The notes under the pieces: generated by a model | What the model saw: only the letters and a program-made list of their open reading frames with translations | The model's database searches: none | What the model was told of the DNA's origin: nothing | Program-made: the position numbers and the translations under genes | Assembly: GCA_900299125.1 (NCBI GenBank) | Contig: OMIR01000046.1 | Coordinates: forward strand, 1-44,341 | DNA from: Nitrosopumilales archaeon | GTDB lineage: Archaea > Thermoproteota > Nitrososphaeria > Nitrososphaerales > Nitrosopumilaceae | Direction: 5' to 3' | Length of the DNA: 44,341 nucleotides | Shown here: one piece after another, positions 6,952 through 15,244 of the stretch | How the letters are laid out: each line of letters begins with the position of its first letter | Numbering within the stretch: the stretch's first letter is position 1

Positions 6952-7739
6952 TATTTTCCAATCCTTCTACTTCTTTTTTGAAATGTTCTAATTGCTCTAA
7001 GTAAGTCTATCTTTCTAAATTCAGGCCATAGAATATCCATAAAAATTAATTCACTATATGCTCCTTGCCAAAGTAAGAATCCACTCATTCGTTGTTCACC
7101 AGATGTTCGTAATATCAGATCAGGTGCTTGTTGTGGCAAATGAGAGGTATACAAATTTGCCTCAATAATTTCTTTATTAATATCATTGATATCGATACTC
7201 CCATTTTTGATAAGTATGGAGATTTTTTTTACAGCATCAACTAATTCATTTTGTCCGCCATAAGCAATTGCAATATTCAGATAATGTTCGTCATATTCAT
7301 GTGTAGCTTCATCTAATCTTTTTAATATTTGATTTATTGAATCTGGCAATAATTCTGTTCTCCCCATTGCTTTCACTCGCATTTTATTTTTATGAATTCG
7401 TGGGTCTAAATACAACTTTTCTAATCTCTGACTAATCAGCCCATAGAGATATTCTAACTCTTCATCCTTACGGTCAAGATTTTCTGTTGATAAAACATAC
7501 AGAGTGATGATTTTGATATCCAACTCTTCACACCAATCCAAAAGATTCTCTACCGCATCCGCTCCCTTGAAATGACCTTCTTTAGAAATTATTAGTGCTC
7601 TTTTTGCCCATCTTCTATTTCCATCTAGAATTACAGCAATATGATTGGGAATTATTCCATGTCTGATCTCATTTTCTAGCCTCTGTGAGTATAGCCTGTA
7701 AAAATAATTGAGAAAAGGTTTTGCTTTTTCTATTCCGAT
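6951..7739 (-). CDS. uppS: cis-prenyltransferase (undecaprenyl-diphosphate synthase family), non-canonical start
   Basis: Makes long-chain Z-polyprenyl diphosphates, the lipid carriers for archaeal glycosylation. The catalytic signature PNHIAVILDGNRRWAKR is complete, followed by GHFKGADAVENLLDWC, 'ITLYVLSTENLDR' and the C-terminal 'DLILRTSGEQRMSGFLLWQGAYSELIFMDILWPEFR'. The only ATG/GTG/TTG in frame is a TTG at 7541, which lies inside the protein beyond the catalytic Asp and so cannot be the real start. The frame is open back to a TGA at 7853-7851. I placed the start at ATC (7739-7737) because a GGAGGAG Shine-Dalgarno sits 7 nt upstream. ATA at 7733 is the alternative. This gives 262 residues, the normal family length. 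It overlaps the DUF373 stop. Confidence 0.82.
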   Translation of the reverse strand: MGIEKAKPFLNYFYRLYSQRLENEIRHGIIPNHIAVILDGNRRWAKRALIISKEGHFKGADAVENLLDWCEELDIKIITLYVLSTENLDRKDEELEYLYGLISQRLEKLYLDPRIHKNKMRVKAMGRTELLPDSINQILKRLDEATHEYDEHYLNIAIAYGGQNELVDAVKKISILIKNGSIDINDINKEIIEANLYTSHLPQQAPDLILRTSGEQRMSGFLLWQGAYSELIFMDILWPEFRKIDLLRAIRTFQKRSRRIGK

Positions 7740-8881
7740 AAGACTTCTCCTCCCCTCTTCTTCCTGTATTTTCGGAATAAGAAGGTAGCAGATATCATTG
7801 TTATTACTAGGCCCGCGAAAAACGGAGGGATCAAAGTATAGGAACTTTCGTCATTTACAAGTAAATTTGTAAATTGGTATACTGTTGGATATAACGCCAC
7901 CAGTACAATCATGCGTAAAATGTCAGTAATATGTCTCATACTTCCCTTCAGCCAATTGCTTATGAGAATCCCAGCAAAGATTGCACCTATTCCCATCCAC
8001 AAAAATGGTAATGCTCCAGCAATGAACTGTCCTAATGTTACTTTATCAGCAATAATATTTGGAAATCCTGATCCCAAAACCTCAGGATCTAAAATGTTTG
8101 TATGAATAGCAGAAAATCCTGATAGCAATGATGCCAATGCAATTGTGATTCCAGTAATAACCGTGAACATTCGAATCAAACCAGCTGGTGTGGGTTTTGC
8201 CCAGTTGGACCAAGCTCTGTCGACATCAAATGCACGAATCAAAAACGCACCACCCAATATGCTTACTAGCACTGCAAATATTTCCTGTGTGTAACCAAAA
8301 ATAGTTCCAATTCCGCCGATTAGTAATAATATTCCAGGCAATCCCAGAAAAAACTTGGAATATTTGGAATCATACACAATCATTTTTAGATACTTACCAA
8401 ATACTGCATAGGAATACTCTACACTCCTGCTGACTCTCATGACACATCTTTGGACAGAAACAATCGGTACAACGTTTTGTATTATGGGTATAACACTTTC
8501 ATCATCTTCACCATCTGAAACAATAACTGCACCATTAGCTGCAAAACCTGATAAAACTGATTTTACTTCCCGAATTATTTTTTCATCGGCTTGAACCCCT
8601 CTGTCACTCACTCCAGCAACAATAATGACCTCTGCTTTGTAGCCTTTGCTAATCAGATCTTCATATGTCTTTATTGAATAAAAAATTGAATTTGCATCAG
8701 CATCCTCAGGATCCTGCAAAGCTAATTTTTGTGCAGCTTCTATACAGGCGTTTCTACCAATTACTGGAGTATTAACACCCCCTTTATCACCAACATCGTT
8801 ATCTCTATCTACACAAATAACTAACAGTCTACTTGATAGTGGTGTGTCAATCTTCTTTTCTATTTTGGAGTCTAAAGACAA
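7730..8881 (-). CDS. DUF373 family integral membrane protein
   Basis: A 383-residue protein. Residues 1 to about 150 form a soluble alpha/beta domain with the family hallmarks 'LLVICVDRDNDVGDKGGVNTPVIGRNACIEAAQKLALQDPEDADANSI' and 'AEVIIVAGVSDRG'. The remainder holds about six membrane helices (for example residues about 178-196, 201-216, 237-256, 282-309, 325-341 and 349-367). DUF373 is an archaeal family without an assigned function. The Asp-rich N-terminal motif suggests metal or nucleotide binding, an inference only. It is the first gene of a unit with uppS and the Nudix gene, which hints at a role at the membrane near polyprenyl-phosphate metabolism. Confidence 0.88.
   Translation of the reverse strand: MSLDSKIEKKIDTPLSSRLLVICVDRDNDVGDKGGVNTPVIGRNACIEAAQKLALQDPEDADANSIFYSIKTYEDLISKGYKAEVIIVAGVSDRGVQADEKIIREVKSVLSGFAANGAVIVSDGEDDESVIPIIQNVVPIVSVQRCVMRVSRSVEYSYAVFGKYLKMIVYDSKYSKFFLGLPGILLLIGGIGTIFGYTQEIFAVLVSILGGAFLIRAFDVDRAWSNWAKPTPAGLIRMFTVITGITIALASLLSGFSAIHTNILDPEVLGSGFPNIIADKVTLGQFIAGALPFLWMGIGAIFAGILISNWLKGSMRHITDILRMIVLVALYPTVYQFTNLLVNDESSYTLIPPFFAGLVITMISATFLFRKYRKKRGGEVLSE
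7747..7753 (-). promoter_or_regulatory. strong Shine-Dalgarno for uppS
   Basis: GGAGGAG on the minus strand lies 7 nt before the ATC proposed as the uppS start, inside the last codons of the DUF373 gene. It can pair with the anti-Shine-Dalgarno CUCC of archaeal 16S rRNA. It decides the start placement because no standard start codon exists in this frame. Confidence 0.6.
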
Positions 8882-8954
8882 TATTACTTTGTGTAGTAAA
8901 ATTACCTATTAACGATTTCCAACAATTCAAAATATTACATATAGGAAACTAGGC

Positions 8955-9464
8955 TCAATTTTGAGGCCGTGACTCGTTTGATGCTAATAATGAATCTTGA
9001 GTTTGGGCTAGTAATTGCTCAAGCTTATCCAAGTTCTCTGATAAATCTGCCATTGGATTTTCTTTCATTTTCTCTGCGATGACAATTGTCTCTCTAAGAT
9101 ACGTATTGTATGTCCGAAGAGAGTCTCCCAACAAATAATAGCTCTGCCTCCATTCTTGAGAAACATCTGGTTCTGTTAAACTAATTATCATGGATCTGAT
9201 CTGCCCAGATGAAATTTTTGCAATTGCGATATAATTTTCAGGAGTAATCTGACTAGACAACAATTTGTCAAATTCAGTCTTGTCTGATTCGGATATTGTC
9301 TTTATCTGATCAATTAAAGCATTCAGACCGTCTTCTGGATCTGAAATCGTGATGCTTGATTGGTGGTTTTGTGGAATTAACCAAGTGGCAAAACTACCAC
9401 CTGTGATTGCAGCTAAGACTATCACCGTAACAATAAATCCCTTTTTAGATTTCAACATCAACAT
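8955..9464 (-). CDS. membrane-anchored or secreted helical protein of unknown function
   Basis: A 169-residue protein with a basic N-terminus (MLMLKSKKG) followed by one hydrophobic segment at about residues 10-29 (FIVTVIVLAAITGGSFATWL). The rest is a soluble, helical, Gln- and Glu-rich domain, for example 'NLDKLEQLLAQTQDSLLASNES'. It could be a signal peptide or a single N-terminal anchor with the body outside the cell. I do not recognise the family. It is separated from the DUF373 gene by a 73-nt gap and probably has its own promoter. Confidence 0.6.
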   Translation of the reverse strand: MLMLKSKKGFIVTVIVLAAITGGSFATWLIPQNHQSSITISDPEDGLNALIDQIKTISESDKTEFDKLLSSQITPENYIAIAKISSGQIRSMIISLTEPDVSQEWRQSYYLLGDSLRTYNTYLRETIVIAEKMKENPMADLSENLDKLEQLLAQTQDSLLASNESRPQN

Positions 9465-9686
9465 AATTTCATTCTATTATATATTTGAAATCTGGAAATT
9501 ACTGAAATTTTTACAAGAAATCGTCTTTTTACTGAATTTAATATTTTGCCTAAAACATGTATGTTTTTATCAGTCTCTTAACGAAATTCGTATTAAATTC
9601 TATTAAAAAAATACAGACTAGTCTATCGTGTAGTAAAATAATTTTCACCGTTTCTTGCTAAATACACGCACGATTATTCCAATCGT
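9465..9686. other. 222-nt intergenic region between divergent genes
   Basis: This AT-rich region lies between the anchored-protein gene on the minus strand and the DUF5679-like gene on the plus strand. It contains an inverted repeat AAAACAT-GT-ATGTTTT at 9552-9567 and a TATA-like gctaaata at 9657-9664, 23-30 nt before the ATG at 9687. I see no convincing RNA gene. Confidence 0.45.
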
Positions 9687-9830
9687 ATGGCTCAAGCTTA
9701 CTGTGTAAAATGCAGAGCAAAAAGGGAAATTAAAGATCCTAAACCAACAAAGCTAAAGAATGGTCGTCCAGCTGTTAAAGGCGTTTGTCCAAAATGTGGC
9801 ACTAACGTCTTTAGAATTGGCGCTGCTTAA
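9687..9830 (+). CDS. DUF5679-like zinc-ribbon protein
   Basis: A 47-residue protein, MAQAYCVKCRAKREIKDPKP then KGVCPKCGTNVFRIGAA. Two CxxC pairs (C6/C9 and C34/C37) form a compact zinc ribbon, and the central 'KP..LKNGRPAVKG.CP.CGT...RI' is the pattern of the DUF5679 micro-proteins found in archaea. The start is an ATG 23-30 nt after a TATA-like box, so it is probably leaderless. It heads the aIF2-beta cluster with a 60-nt gap. The role is unknown, though nucleic-acid or translation factor binding is plausible from context. Confidence 0.72.
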   Translation: MAQAYCVKCRAKREIKDPKPTKLKNGRPAVKGVCPKCGTNVFRIGAA

Positions 9831-9890
9831 GCTAAACCACTCTTTCTTTTTAACTTAAGCTCATATAGGTAAAGTAGTCTTCATCTCATA

Positions 9891-10313
9891 TTGAGCAAAA
9901 CAGATTACGAAAAATTACTCAAGCGAATACAAGATAAGATTTCCGAAAAACAGACTAGTTCTGGAGAGAGATTTGAACTTCCTTCGCCTAATGTAATGTG
10001 GGAAGGCCAACGTACGATTTTACATAATTTTATGGATTTTACAAAAAAGTTAAGGCGAGATCCAGAAAAAGTACTCCAATATTTGGCAAAAGAATTTGCT
10101 ACCCCTGCAGAGCGAAACGGTGACAAGGCTATTTTTGTAGGAAGACGCGAACCTCATGACTTTGCAAATTTACTAAATATTTATGTCAAAGATTATCTCG
10201 AATGCCAAACTTGTAAAAGCCCTGATACTAGAATTGAAAGAGAAAACCGGATAACCTTTCTGGTTTGCGAAGCTTGCGGTGCTAAATCATCTCTAAAAGG
10301 TAAATACGCATAA
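9891..10313 (+). CDS. eif2b: translation initiation factor 2 subunit beta (aIF2-beta)
   Basis: A subunit of the aIF2 heterotrimer that brings initiator Met-tRNA to the small ribosomal subunit. All parts are visible in 140 residues: the N-terminal helix 'YEKLLKRIQDKI', the core 'FELPSPNVMWEGQRTILHNFMDFTKKLRRDPEKVLQYLAKEFATPAERNGDKAIFVGR', and a C-terminal Cys4 zinc ribbon (CQTC...CEAC). The start is TTG. The stop overlaps the DUF424 ATG by one base (TAATG), so the two are coupled. Neighbouring aIF1A and RIO1 support a translation-initiation cluster. Confidence 0.95.
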   Translation: MSKTDYEKLLKRIQDKISEKQTSSGERFELPSPNVMWEGQRTILHNFMDFTKKLRRDPEKVLQYLAKEFATPAERNGDKAIFVGRREPHDFANLLNIYVKDYLECQTCKSPDTRIERENRITFLVCEACGAKSSLKGKYA

Positions 10314-10609
10314 TGCGATTCTTTGTAAAAACTTCTAACTATCAGAATAGCAATATGCTGAACATGTGTGATGAAAATTTACTAGGGAAAATTATCAAAA
10401 ATGGTAATGTTCAGATTAACATTAGTAAAAACTACTATGGTCAGAGACTCGTTGAAAAACAAGAAGCCGAAGAACTCATACAAAATTCCTCAATTCTAAA
10501 TTTGGTTGGAACTAATACAATACAAATGTCGATACAACTTAAGATTGGTTCCTCTCAAGGTATCAAAACAATTGAGGATGTTCCGTTTTTGTTAGTATTC
10601 AAAATGTAA
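10313..10609 (+). CDS. DUF424 family protein
   Basis: A 98-residue archaeal protein with the DUF424 layout: 'MRFFVKTSNYQNSNMLNMCDENLLGKIIKNGNVQINISKNYYGQRLVEKQEAEELIQNSSILNLVGTNTI'. The family pattern is 'V......LAACDEELLGK.F.EG...L.V...FY.G..V...E....L..A...N.VG', which this follows closely. DUF424 is typically encoded beside aIF2-beta in archaea, as here, with a one-base overlap. A role in translation is inferred from this context; no activity is known to me. Confidence 0.85.
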   Translation: MRFFVKTSNYQNSNMLNMCDENLLGKIIKNGNVQINISKNYYGQRLVEKQEAEELIQNSSILNLVGTNTIQMSIQLKIGSSQGIKTIEDVPFLLVFKM

Positions 10610-10647
10610 TACACACAATTATATACAAAAATTTTCTTTAATACCTA

Positions 10648-10959
10648 TTGGGAAAGCGTAAAGTTCTAAATGAAAGTGAACTAAAAGATATTCAATTACC
10701 GCAACAAGGTGAACTTCTAGGTAGAGTGATCAAACTTCTAGGTAGTGATCAAGTACTTGTAAAATGCACTGATGAAAAAATTCGTAGAGGAAGAATCCGC
10801 GGAACCCTAAAACGCAGAATCTGGATTAGAGATAACGATGTTGTCATAATTGCACCATGGGATTTTAAGCAAGACGATCGCGGTGATATTACTTGGAGAT
10901 TCACATTATCCCAAGTGGACTGGCTTAAAAATAATGGTCACTTACCCAAAGACTTCTAA
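10648..10959 (+). CDS. eif1a: translation initiation factor 1A (aIF1A)
   Basis: An OB-fold factor that binds the A site of the small subunit during initiation. The 103 residues contain 'GELLGRVIKLLGSDQVLVKCTDEKIRRGRIRGTLKRRIWIRDNDVVIIAPWDFKQDDRGDITWRF', the full eIF1A/IF1 core including the R-G-R-I-R-G segment and 'DVVIVSPWDFQ..K.DI..RY'. The start is TTG (ttgggaaag). It sits between DUF424 and RIO1 with gaps of 38 and 12 nt. Confidence 0.95.
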   Translation: MGKRKVLNESELKDIQLPQQGELLGRVIKLLGSDQVLVKCTDEKIRRGRIRGTLKRRIWIRDNDVVIIAPWDFKQDDRGDITWRFTLSQVDWLKNNGHLPKDF

Positions 10960-10971
10960 AATTATTTAGAA

Positions 10972-11766
10972 TTGTCTGAAGACGATTTTTCTGGATTAGA
11001 AAAAATTGAAGATTATGAATCTCAGTTTGAAAAAGTTTTTCCTAAGCAAAAACGTCGTAAGCCACAAGATGGATTCAAAAATGATAAAGTGGTAAATCAA
11101 GTCCTTGATAAAACTACTATGTTTACTATGTATCAGATGATTAACTCTAAAATCATATCCTTTGTAAATGGAATTGTAAAAGCAGGAAAAGAATCGGTTC
11201 TTTTTTGGGCAGTTGATCCATCTGGGAACAATGTGGCTCTTAAAGTATACCTGACATCCACCTCGAGTTTCAAAAAACGAGCTCCTTACATTATAGGTGA
11301 TCCAAGGTTTTCTCATCTAAAAAAAGGCACCAGAAATATGGTATATCTTTGGGCGCAAAAGGAATTCAAGAATCTCAAACAATGCATAAAACACGGATTA
11401 CCAGTCGTAAAACCTTTACATGTATCAAAAAATGTACTTGCAATGGAATTTGTAGGAGAAGCCGGCGTTCCATCACCCACTCTTCACGAAACCGAAGTTG
11501 ATGAAAATGACTATACACAAATTATGGATTTTATAAAAAAACTCTACAAAAAAGCAAAACTAGTCCATGGCGATCTATCTGAATTTAATGTATTCAAGAC
11601 CAAAAACGGCCTTTTAGTGTTTGATTTTGGATCAGCTGTTGATACAATACACCCAAATGCTCAAAACTTTCTTGAAAGAGACATTAAAAATATGTCATAC
11701 TTTTTTGCTAAAAGAGGACTAACAGTCACAAATCCGACTGATATTCTTCAATCAGTAATATCATGA
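10972..11766 (+). CDS. rio1: RIO1-type serine protein kinase
   Basis: An atypical kinase/ATPase that acts in late small-subunit maturation. Seen in order in 264 residues are a short N-terminal extension, 'SFVNGIVKAGKESVLFWAVDPSGNNVALKVYLTSTSSFKK' (nucleotide loop and catalytic Lys), 'RMVYLWAQKEFKNL'-like helix C, the hinge 'VLAMEFVG', the catalytic loop LVHGDLSEFNVF and the metal motif VFDFGSAVDTIHPNA. The HGDLSEfN and DFGSAV..HPNA forms are specific to RIO1. The start is TTG. Its end overlaps the KH protein by 4 nt (ATGA), and that partner acts in the same pathway. Confidence 0.95.
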   Translation: MSEDDFSGLEKIEDYESQFEKVFPKQKRRKPQDGFKNDKVVNQVLDKTTMFTMYQMINSKIISFVNGIVKAGKESVLFWAVDPSGNNVALKVYLTSTSSFKKRAPYIIGDPRFSHLKKGTRNMVYLWAQKEFKNLKQCIKHGLPVVKPLHVSKNVLAMEFVGEAGVPSPTLHETEVDENDYTQIMDFIKKLYKKAKLVHGDLSEFNVFKTKNGLLVFDFGSAVDTIHPNAQNFLERDIKNMSYFFAKRGLTVTNPTDILQSVIS

Positions 11767-12329
11767 GCTTTGAAAAATTAGTAAGAATACCAGTAGACCG
11801 TGTAGGTGCATTAATTGGAAAATCAGGTAACGTCAAGACTCGTATAGAGAAAGCCTGTTTTGTCAAACTAGAAATCGACGGTGAATCTGGTGAGGTAGAG
11901 ATCATCACCGACGGCCCAGTAGATCAAATCCAACCTTTCAAAGCCATAGAAATTGTCACCGCGATAGGTCGCGGCTTTTCTCCTGAAAATGCTATGAAAT
12001 TGTTGATTGAAGATTATGTCTTACATATTGTGGATCTAAGAGATTTTGCAGGAAAGTCTGCCCATCAAATTGAAAGGATAAAAGGAAGAATAATCGGAGA
12101 GGGAGGTAGGGCAAGAACTAACATGGAAAATCTTACTAATACTAATATCAGCATTTATGGAAAAACGGTTTCTATAATTGGAGAACCAATTCAAATCAAA
12201 TTAGCAGTATCCGCAATATCTTCAATATCGTCTGGTAGCAAACACGGTTCCGTCTACGGTAGATTGGAAGCCAACAAGAGAAAGCAAAAGATAGAACGAA
12301 TGCAATTGTGGGAAGAAAAAGATGTCTAA
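11763..12329 (+). CDS. KH-domain RNA-processing protein (Pno1/Dim2-like)
   Basis: A 188-residue protein with two KH domains. The first (residues about 6-75) shows 'RIPVDRVGALIGKSGNVKTRIEKACFVKLEID', with the GxxG loop as GKSG. The second (about 95-165) shows 'ERIKGRIIGEGGRARTNMENLTNTNISIYGKTVSIIG', with GEGG. This is the archaeal homologue of Pno1/Dim2, which works with RIO1 and KsgA/Dim1 in 16S rRNA 3'-end maturation. It overlaps rio1 by 4 nt and top6B by 8 nt. Both partners, RIO1 and KsgA (37.9 kb), are in this window. Confidence 0.92.
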   Translation: MSFEKLVRIPVDRVGALIGKSGNVKTRIEKACFVKLEIDGESGEVEIITDGPVDQIQPFKAIEIVTAIGRGFSPENAMKLLIEDYVLHIVDLRDFAGKSAHQIERIKGRIIGEGGRARTNMENLTNTNISIYGKTVSIIGEPIQIKLAVSAISSISSGSKHGSVYGRLEANKRKQKIERMQLWEEKDV

Positions 12330-14160
12330 AGAAACCTTTAGCCAAATTTCCCCCAGTGAATTTTTTTATAGAAATAGGGATCTTGCTGGATTCTCTAACC
12401 CTACTCGCTCTTTATACACTGCAGTTAGAGAATTTGTTGAAAATGCATTAGATGCATGTGATCAAAGAGGAATACTGCCTGACGTAAAACTCATAATTCA
12501 AGCAGTTGATCCTGAAAAACCGGATCCAAAACCATACATTCTCACTGTTAAGGACAATGGCCCTGGTATGGATTCCAAGCAAATACCGCTTGCTTTTGGA
12601 ACTGTACTTTATGGTTCTAAATTCGGACTCAAACAGGCTAGAGGCATGTTTGGGTTGGGAGCAACAATGGCAATTTTGTATGGTCAAATAACTACTAACA
12701 AACCAGTCATAGTATCAAGCTCAGTAGATGGTAATACTTCCCACGAATATTCGATGATGCTTGACATACAAAAAAACAAACCAGTAATTATCAAGCAAGT
12801 AACTAAGGAGACTAATAAAAAAGGACTCAATGTTTCTATTACACTAGAAGGTGATTACTCTAAGGCAGGTTCTAAAATAAGGGACTATGTTTATCAGACA
12901 TCACTAATTACACCGTACGCGACAATCTCCTTTGATGACCCTAAGGGGGAAAAATTTCATTACAAAAGAATTGTTGAAACGATGCCTGCACCCCCAACTA
13001 TTATCAAACCGCATCCTCATGGAGTAGATGTCGAAACAATCAGACGAATGATAGCGGACACTCATTATGAAATTCCGACTCTTGATAACGCAATGATTGA
13101 AAAAGTTCGTAAAGAACTTGGACTTTCAAAAAAGAATCTAAATTTTGAAGGAATAATGCAAAGGGCTGAAAAAAAATGGGCGATACTATCTAGACCTGTT
13201 CGTATAATTGTTGCACTGAATTCTTTTTTACAAATGGACTTTGAAAAAATTATGAAGATAAGAATTGAAGATGTTGATCTGACTAACAAACATCTCACCT
13301 ACTGGGACTTTGGTGAATCAAAATCAGTAACAGTTGATATGCCAAAATCAAGTCAATACTATAAACAACTTGCAAACACGGTAGCCGGTGAATCCCTTGG
13401 AACATTTCTTACAAAAAGATTTCAAAGAATTGGACCGTCAACAGCAGAAAAATTCTCTGAATTTGCTAACCTAAAACCGGAGAAAAGAATTGGCTCCTTT
13501 ACAAATGAAGAATTAGTTCAATTAAGTGACTCTCTTCAGAGATATGAGGAATTTTTATCCCCTGATCCAAGCTGTCTAGCACCTTTAGGAGAAGAACCTC
13601 TTCGTAAGGGTATCGCACAATTCTTCAAACCTGATTTCTATGACGTTCTTCAAAGAAGTGCTTCAGCATACTCGGGCTTTCCATTTGTTATTGAGATGGG
13701 TATTGCGTATGGGGGTCAAATTCCAGCAGGTAAAATCAACGTTTATCGATTTGCAAACAGAATTCCTTTATTATATGACGAGGGAAGTGACGTGGTATTG
13801 CAAGTAGTTAATGAAACTGATTGGGGAAGATACAAACTCAAGAACGATTCTCCGGTTGTAATAGTTACTCATATCTGCTCTACTAGAATCCCATACAAAA
13901 CAGTAGGAAAGGAAAATGTTGCAGACAGGCCGGAAATTGAAAAAGAACTACGACTCGCACTGCAATTTTTACTAAGAAAGCTATCTGCATACATGTCAAA
14001 AAAAGGACTCGCAGAAGCAGAAAAAAAGAGATCAAACCTATATCAAAAATATCTTCCACTTATTGCACAATTTGCTACCGAGTTAGCAGGAAAAAATAAA
14101 CAGCCTGACTATAAGAAATTGATCAAGGATCTGAGTACCAATGTCCAAACCGAAGAATAA
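12322..14160 (+). CDS. top6B: DNA topoisomerase VI subunit B
   Basis: The ATPase subunit of the type IIB topoisomerase that relaxes and decatenates DNA. The GHKL/Bergerat motifs are complete: 'VREFVENALDACD' (N box), 'VKDNGPGMD' (G1) and 'ARGMFGLGATMAILYGQ' (G2). A helix-two-turn-helix and transducer domain follow, including 'FVIEMGIAYGGQIPAGKINVYRFANRIPLLYD' and the conserved Lys region. At 612 residues it is slightly longer than crenarchaeal versions (about 530). It overlaps top6A by 20 nt, so the two subunits are made from one message. There is no sign of damage. Confidence 0.97.
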   Translation: MSKETFSQISPSEFFYRNRDLAGFSNPTRSLYTAVREFVENALDACDQRGILPDVKLIIQAVDPEKPDPKPYILTVKDNGPGMDSKQIPLAFGTVLYGSKFGLKQARGMFGLGATMAILYGQITTNKPVIVSSSVDGNTSHEYSMMLDIQKNKPVIIKQVTKETNKKGLNVSITLEGDYSKAGSKIRDYVYQTSLITPYATISFDDPKGEKFHYKRIVETMPAPPTIIKPHPHGVDVETIRRMIADTHYEIPTLDNAMIEKVRKELGLSKKNLNFEGIMQRAEKKWAILSRPVRIIVALNSFLQMDFEKIMKIRIEDVDLTNKHLTYWDFGESKSVTVDMPKSSQYYKQLANTVAGESLGTFLTKRFQRIGPSTAEKFSEFANLKPEKRIGSFTNEELVQLSDSLQRYEEFLSPDPSCLAPLGEEPLRKGIAQFFKPDFYDVLQRSASAYSGFPFVIEMGIAYGGQIPAGKINVYRFANRIPLLYDEGSDVVLQVVNETDWGRYKLKNDSPVVIVTHICSTRIPYKTVGKENVADRPEIEKELRLALQFLLRKLSAYMSKKGLAEAEKKRSNLYQKYLPLIAQFATELAGKNKQPDYKKLIKDLSTNVQTEE

Positions 14161-15244
14161 ATCCGAAAAAATCGAGTCAACAAAGTATGACGCTTTGTTG
14201 GGTCTGCTCAAATCGGAAGGTGCAAAAATCTACAGTGATCTAGAAAAGGGTCAATTTCCACAATTCTATGTTCCTAGTAGATCTGTGAGCAATATAGTAT
14301 ATGACAAAAAACTACGTCAATACATTCTTGGAAAAGCCGCGGGACTTCGAAGCTCGCGTAATATGTCGCAACTGCGATCATTTACACAATTAATTTGGCT
14401 GGCATTCTTTGCAAACCGATTAGTCCAAGAAAAAAAATCCTCTACATTAAGAGATATCTATTATTCATCTCAAGCATTCGAAGTAGACTTTGAGGATCAG
14501 CCAGAATCTGATAATATCATTGTGGATTTGGAAGCAGTACTTGCAAGACCTAGGGAAGATTTGCACATATTCCCTGAGGAACGAAGCAGTGTATTTGGTG
14601 ATTTGACAATAGAATATACAGTTCCTGGCTATGAAGGAAAAAGAACTAATCTATCAGATCATCCGGACGGATACCTGATTGGACCTAGTTTATCAAGTGC
14701 CGAGCTTGTCGATACCAGTGCCGAGTTGGTAATTGCAATAGAAAAAGGTGGGTTGTTTACTAGATTTGTTGAAGAAAAAGTCGACAAGAAATTCAAGGCA
14801 ATAATAATTGATACTGCGGGTCAGGCTCCACGTTCAACTAGATATCTACTAAAAAGATTACGTGATCAAATGAAACTCCCTGTTGTAATTTTAACAGATG
14901 GTGATGTATACGGTGAACACATTGCAATGGTGATCAAATCTGGCTCTGCAAATGCTGCTCATCTAAGAGAGCTCACAGTTCCAGATGCCAAATGGGTTGG
15001 TGTCTGGGCATCGGATATTGAAAAGTACAAACTACCAACAATCCCAATGACTGAATCGGACATCAAGAGAATCTATGATTTACAAAAAGATCCAAGATAT
15101 CAAGAAGGCATATGGAAAACAGAACTAGAGATTTTCCTCAAGATCAAAAGAAAGGCTGAACTCGAAGCTTTCTCAAAATACGGCTTGACAAATATCACTG
15201 ACAAGTATTTACCAGAAAAACTAGAAGTTGCTAAGTCTCTGTAG
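14141..15244 (+). CDS. top6A: DNA topoisomerase VI subunit A (Spo11-like)
   Basis: The DNA-cleaving subunit. The catalytic-tyrosine helix reads STLRDIYYSSQAF (Tyr107/108), matching the 'LRD.YY' motif of Spo11/TopVIA. The TOPRIM domain has the acidic 'VILTDGDVYGEHI' motif near residue 250 and an upstream 'AIEKGGLF' glutamate. At 367 residues it is the normal size. Overlap with top6B implies coupled translation. The 3' end overlaps the convergent membrane/Hsp20-like gene by 14 nt. Confidence 0.97.
   Translation: MSKPKNKSEKIESTKYDALLGLLKSEGAKIYSDLEKGQFPQFYVPSRSVSNIVYDKKLRQYILGKAAGLRSSRNMSQLRSFTQLIWLAFFANRLVQEKKSSTLRDIYYSSQAFEVDFEDQPESDNIIVDLEAVLARPREDLHIFPEERSSVFGDLTIEYTVPGYEGKRTNLSDHPDGYLIGPSLSSAELVDTSAELVIAIEKGGLFTRFVEEKVDKKFKAIIIDTAGQAPRSTRYLLKRLRDQMKLPVVILTDGDVYGEHIAMVIKSGSANAAHLRELTVPDAKWVGVWASDIEKYKLPTIPMTESDIKRIYDLQKDPRYQEGIWKTELEIFLKIKRKAELEAFSKYGLTNITDKYLPEKLEVAKSL

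Noticed and set aside
7541-7543. TTG as the uppS start
   Set aside because: It would remove the DGNRRW catalytic motif, which is intact and in frame upstream.
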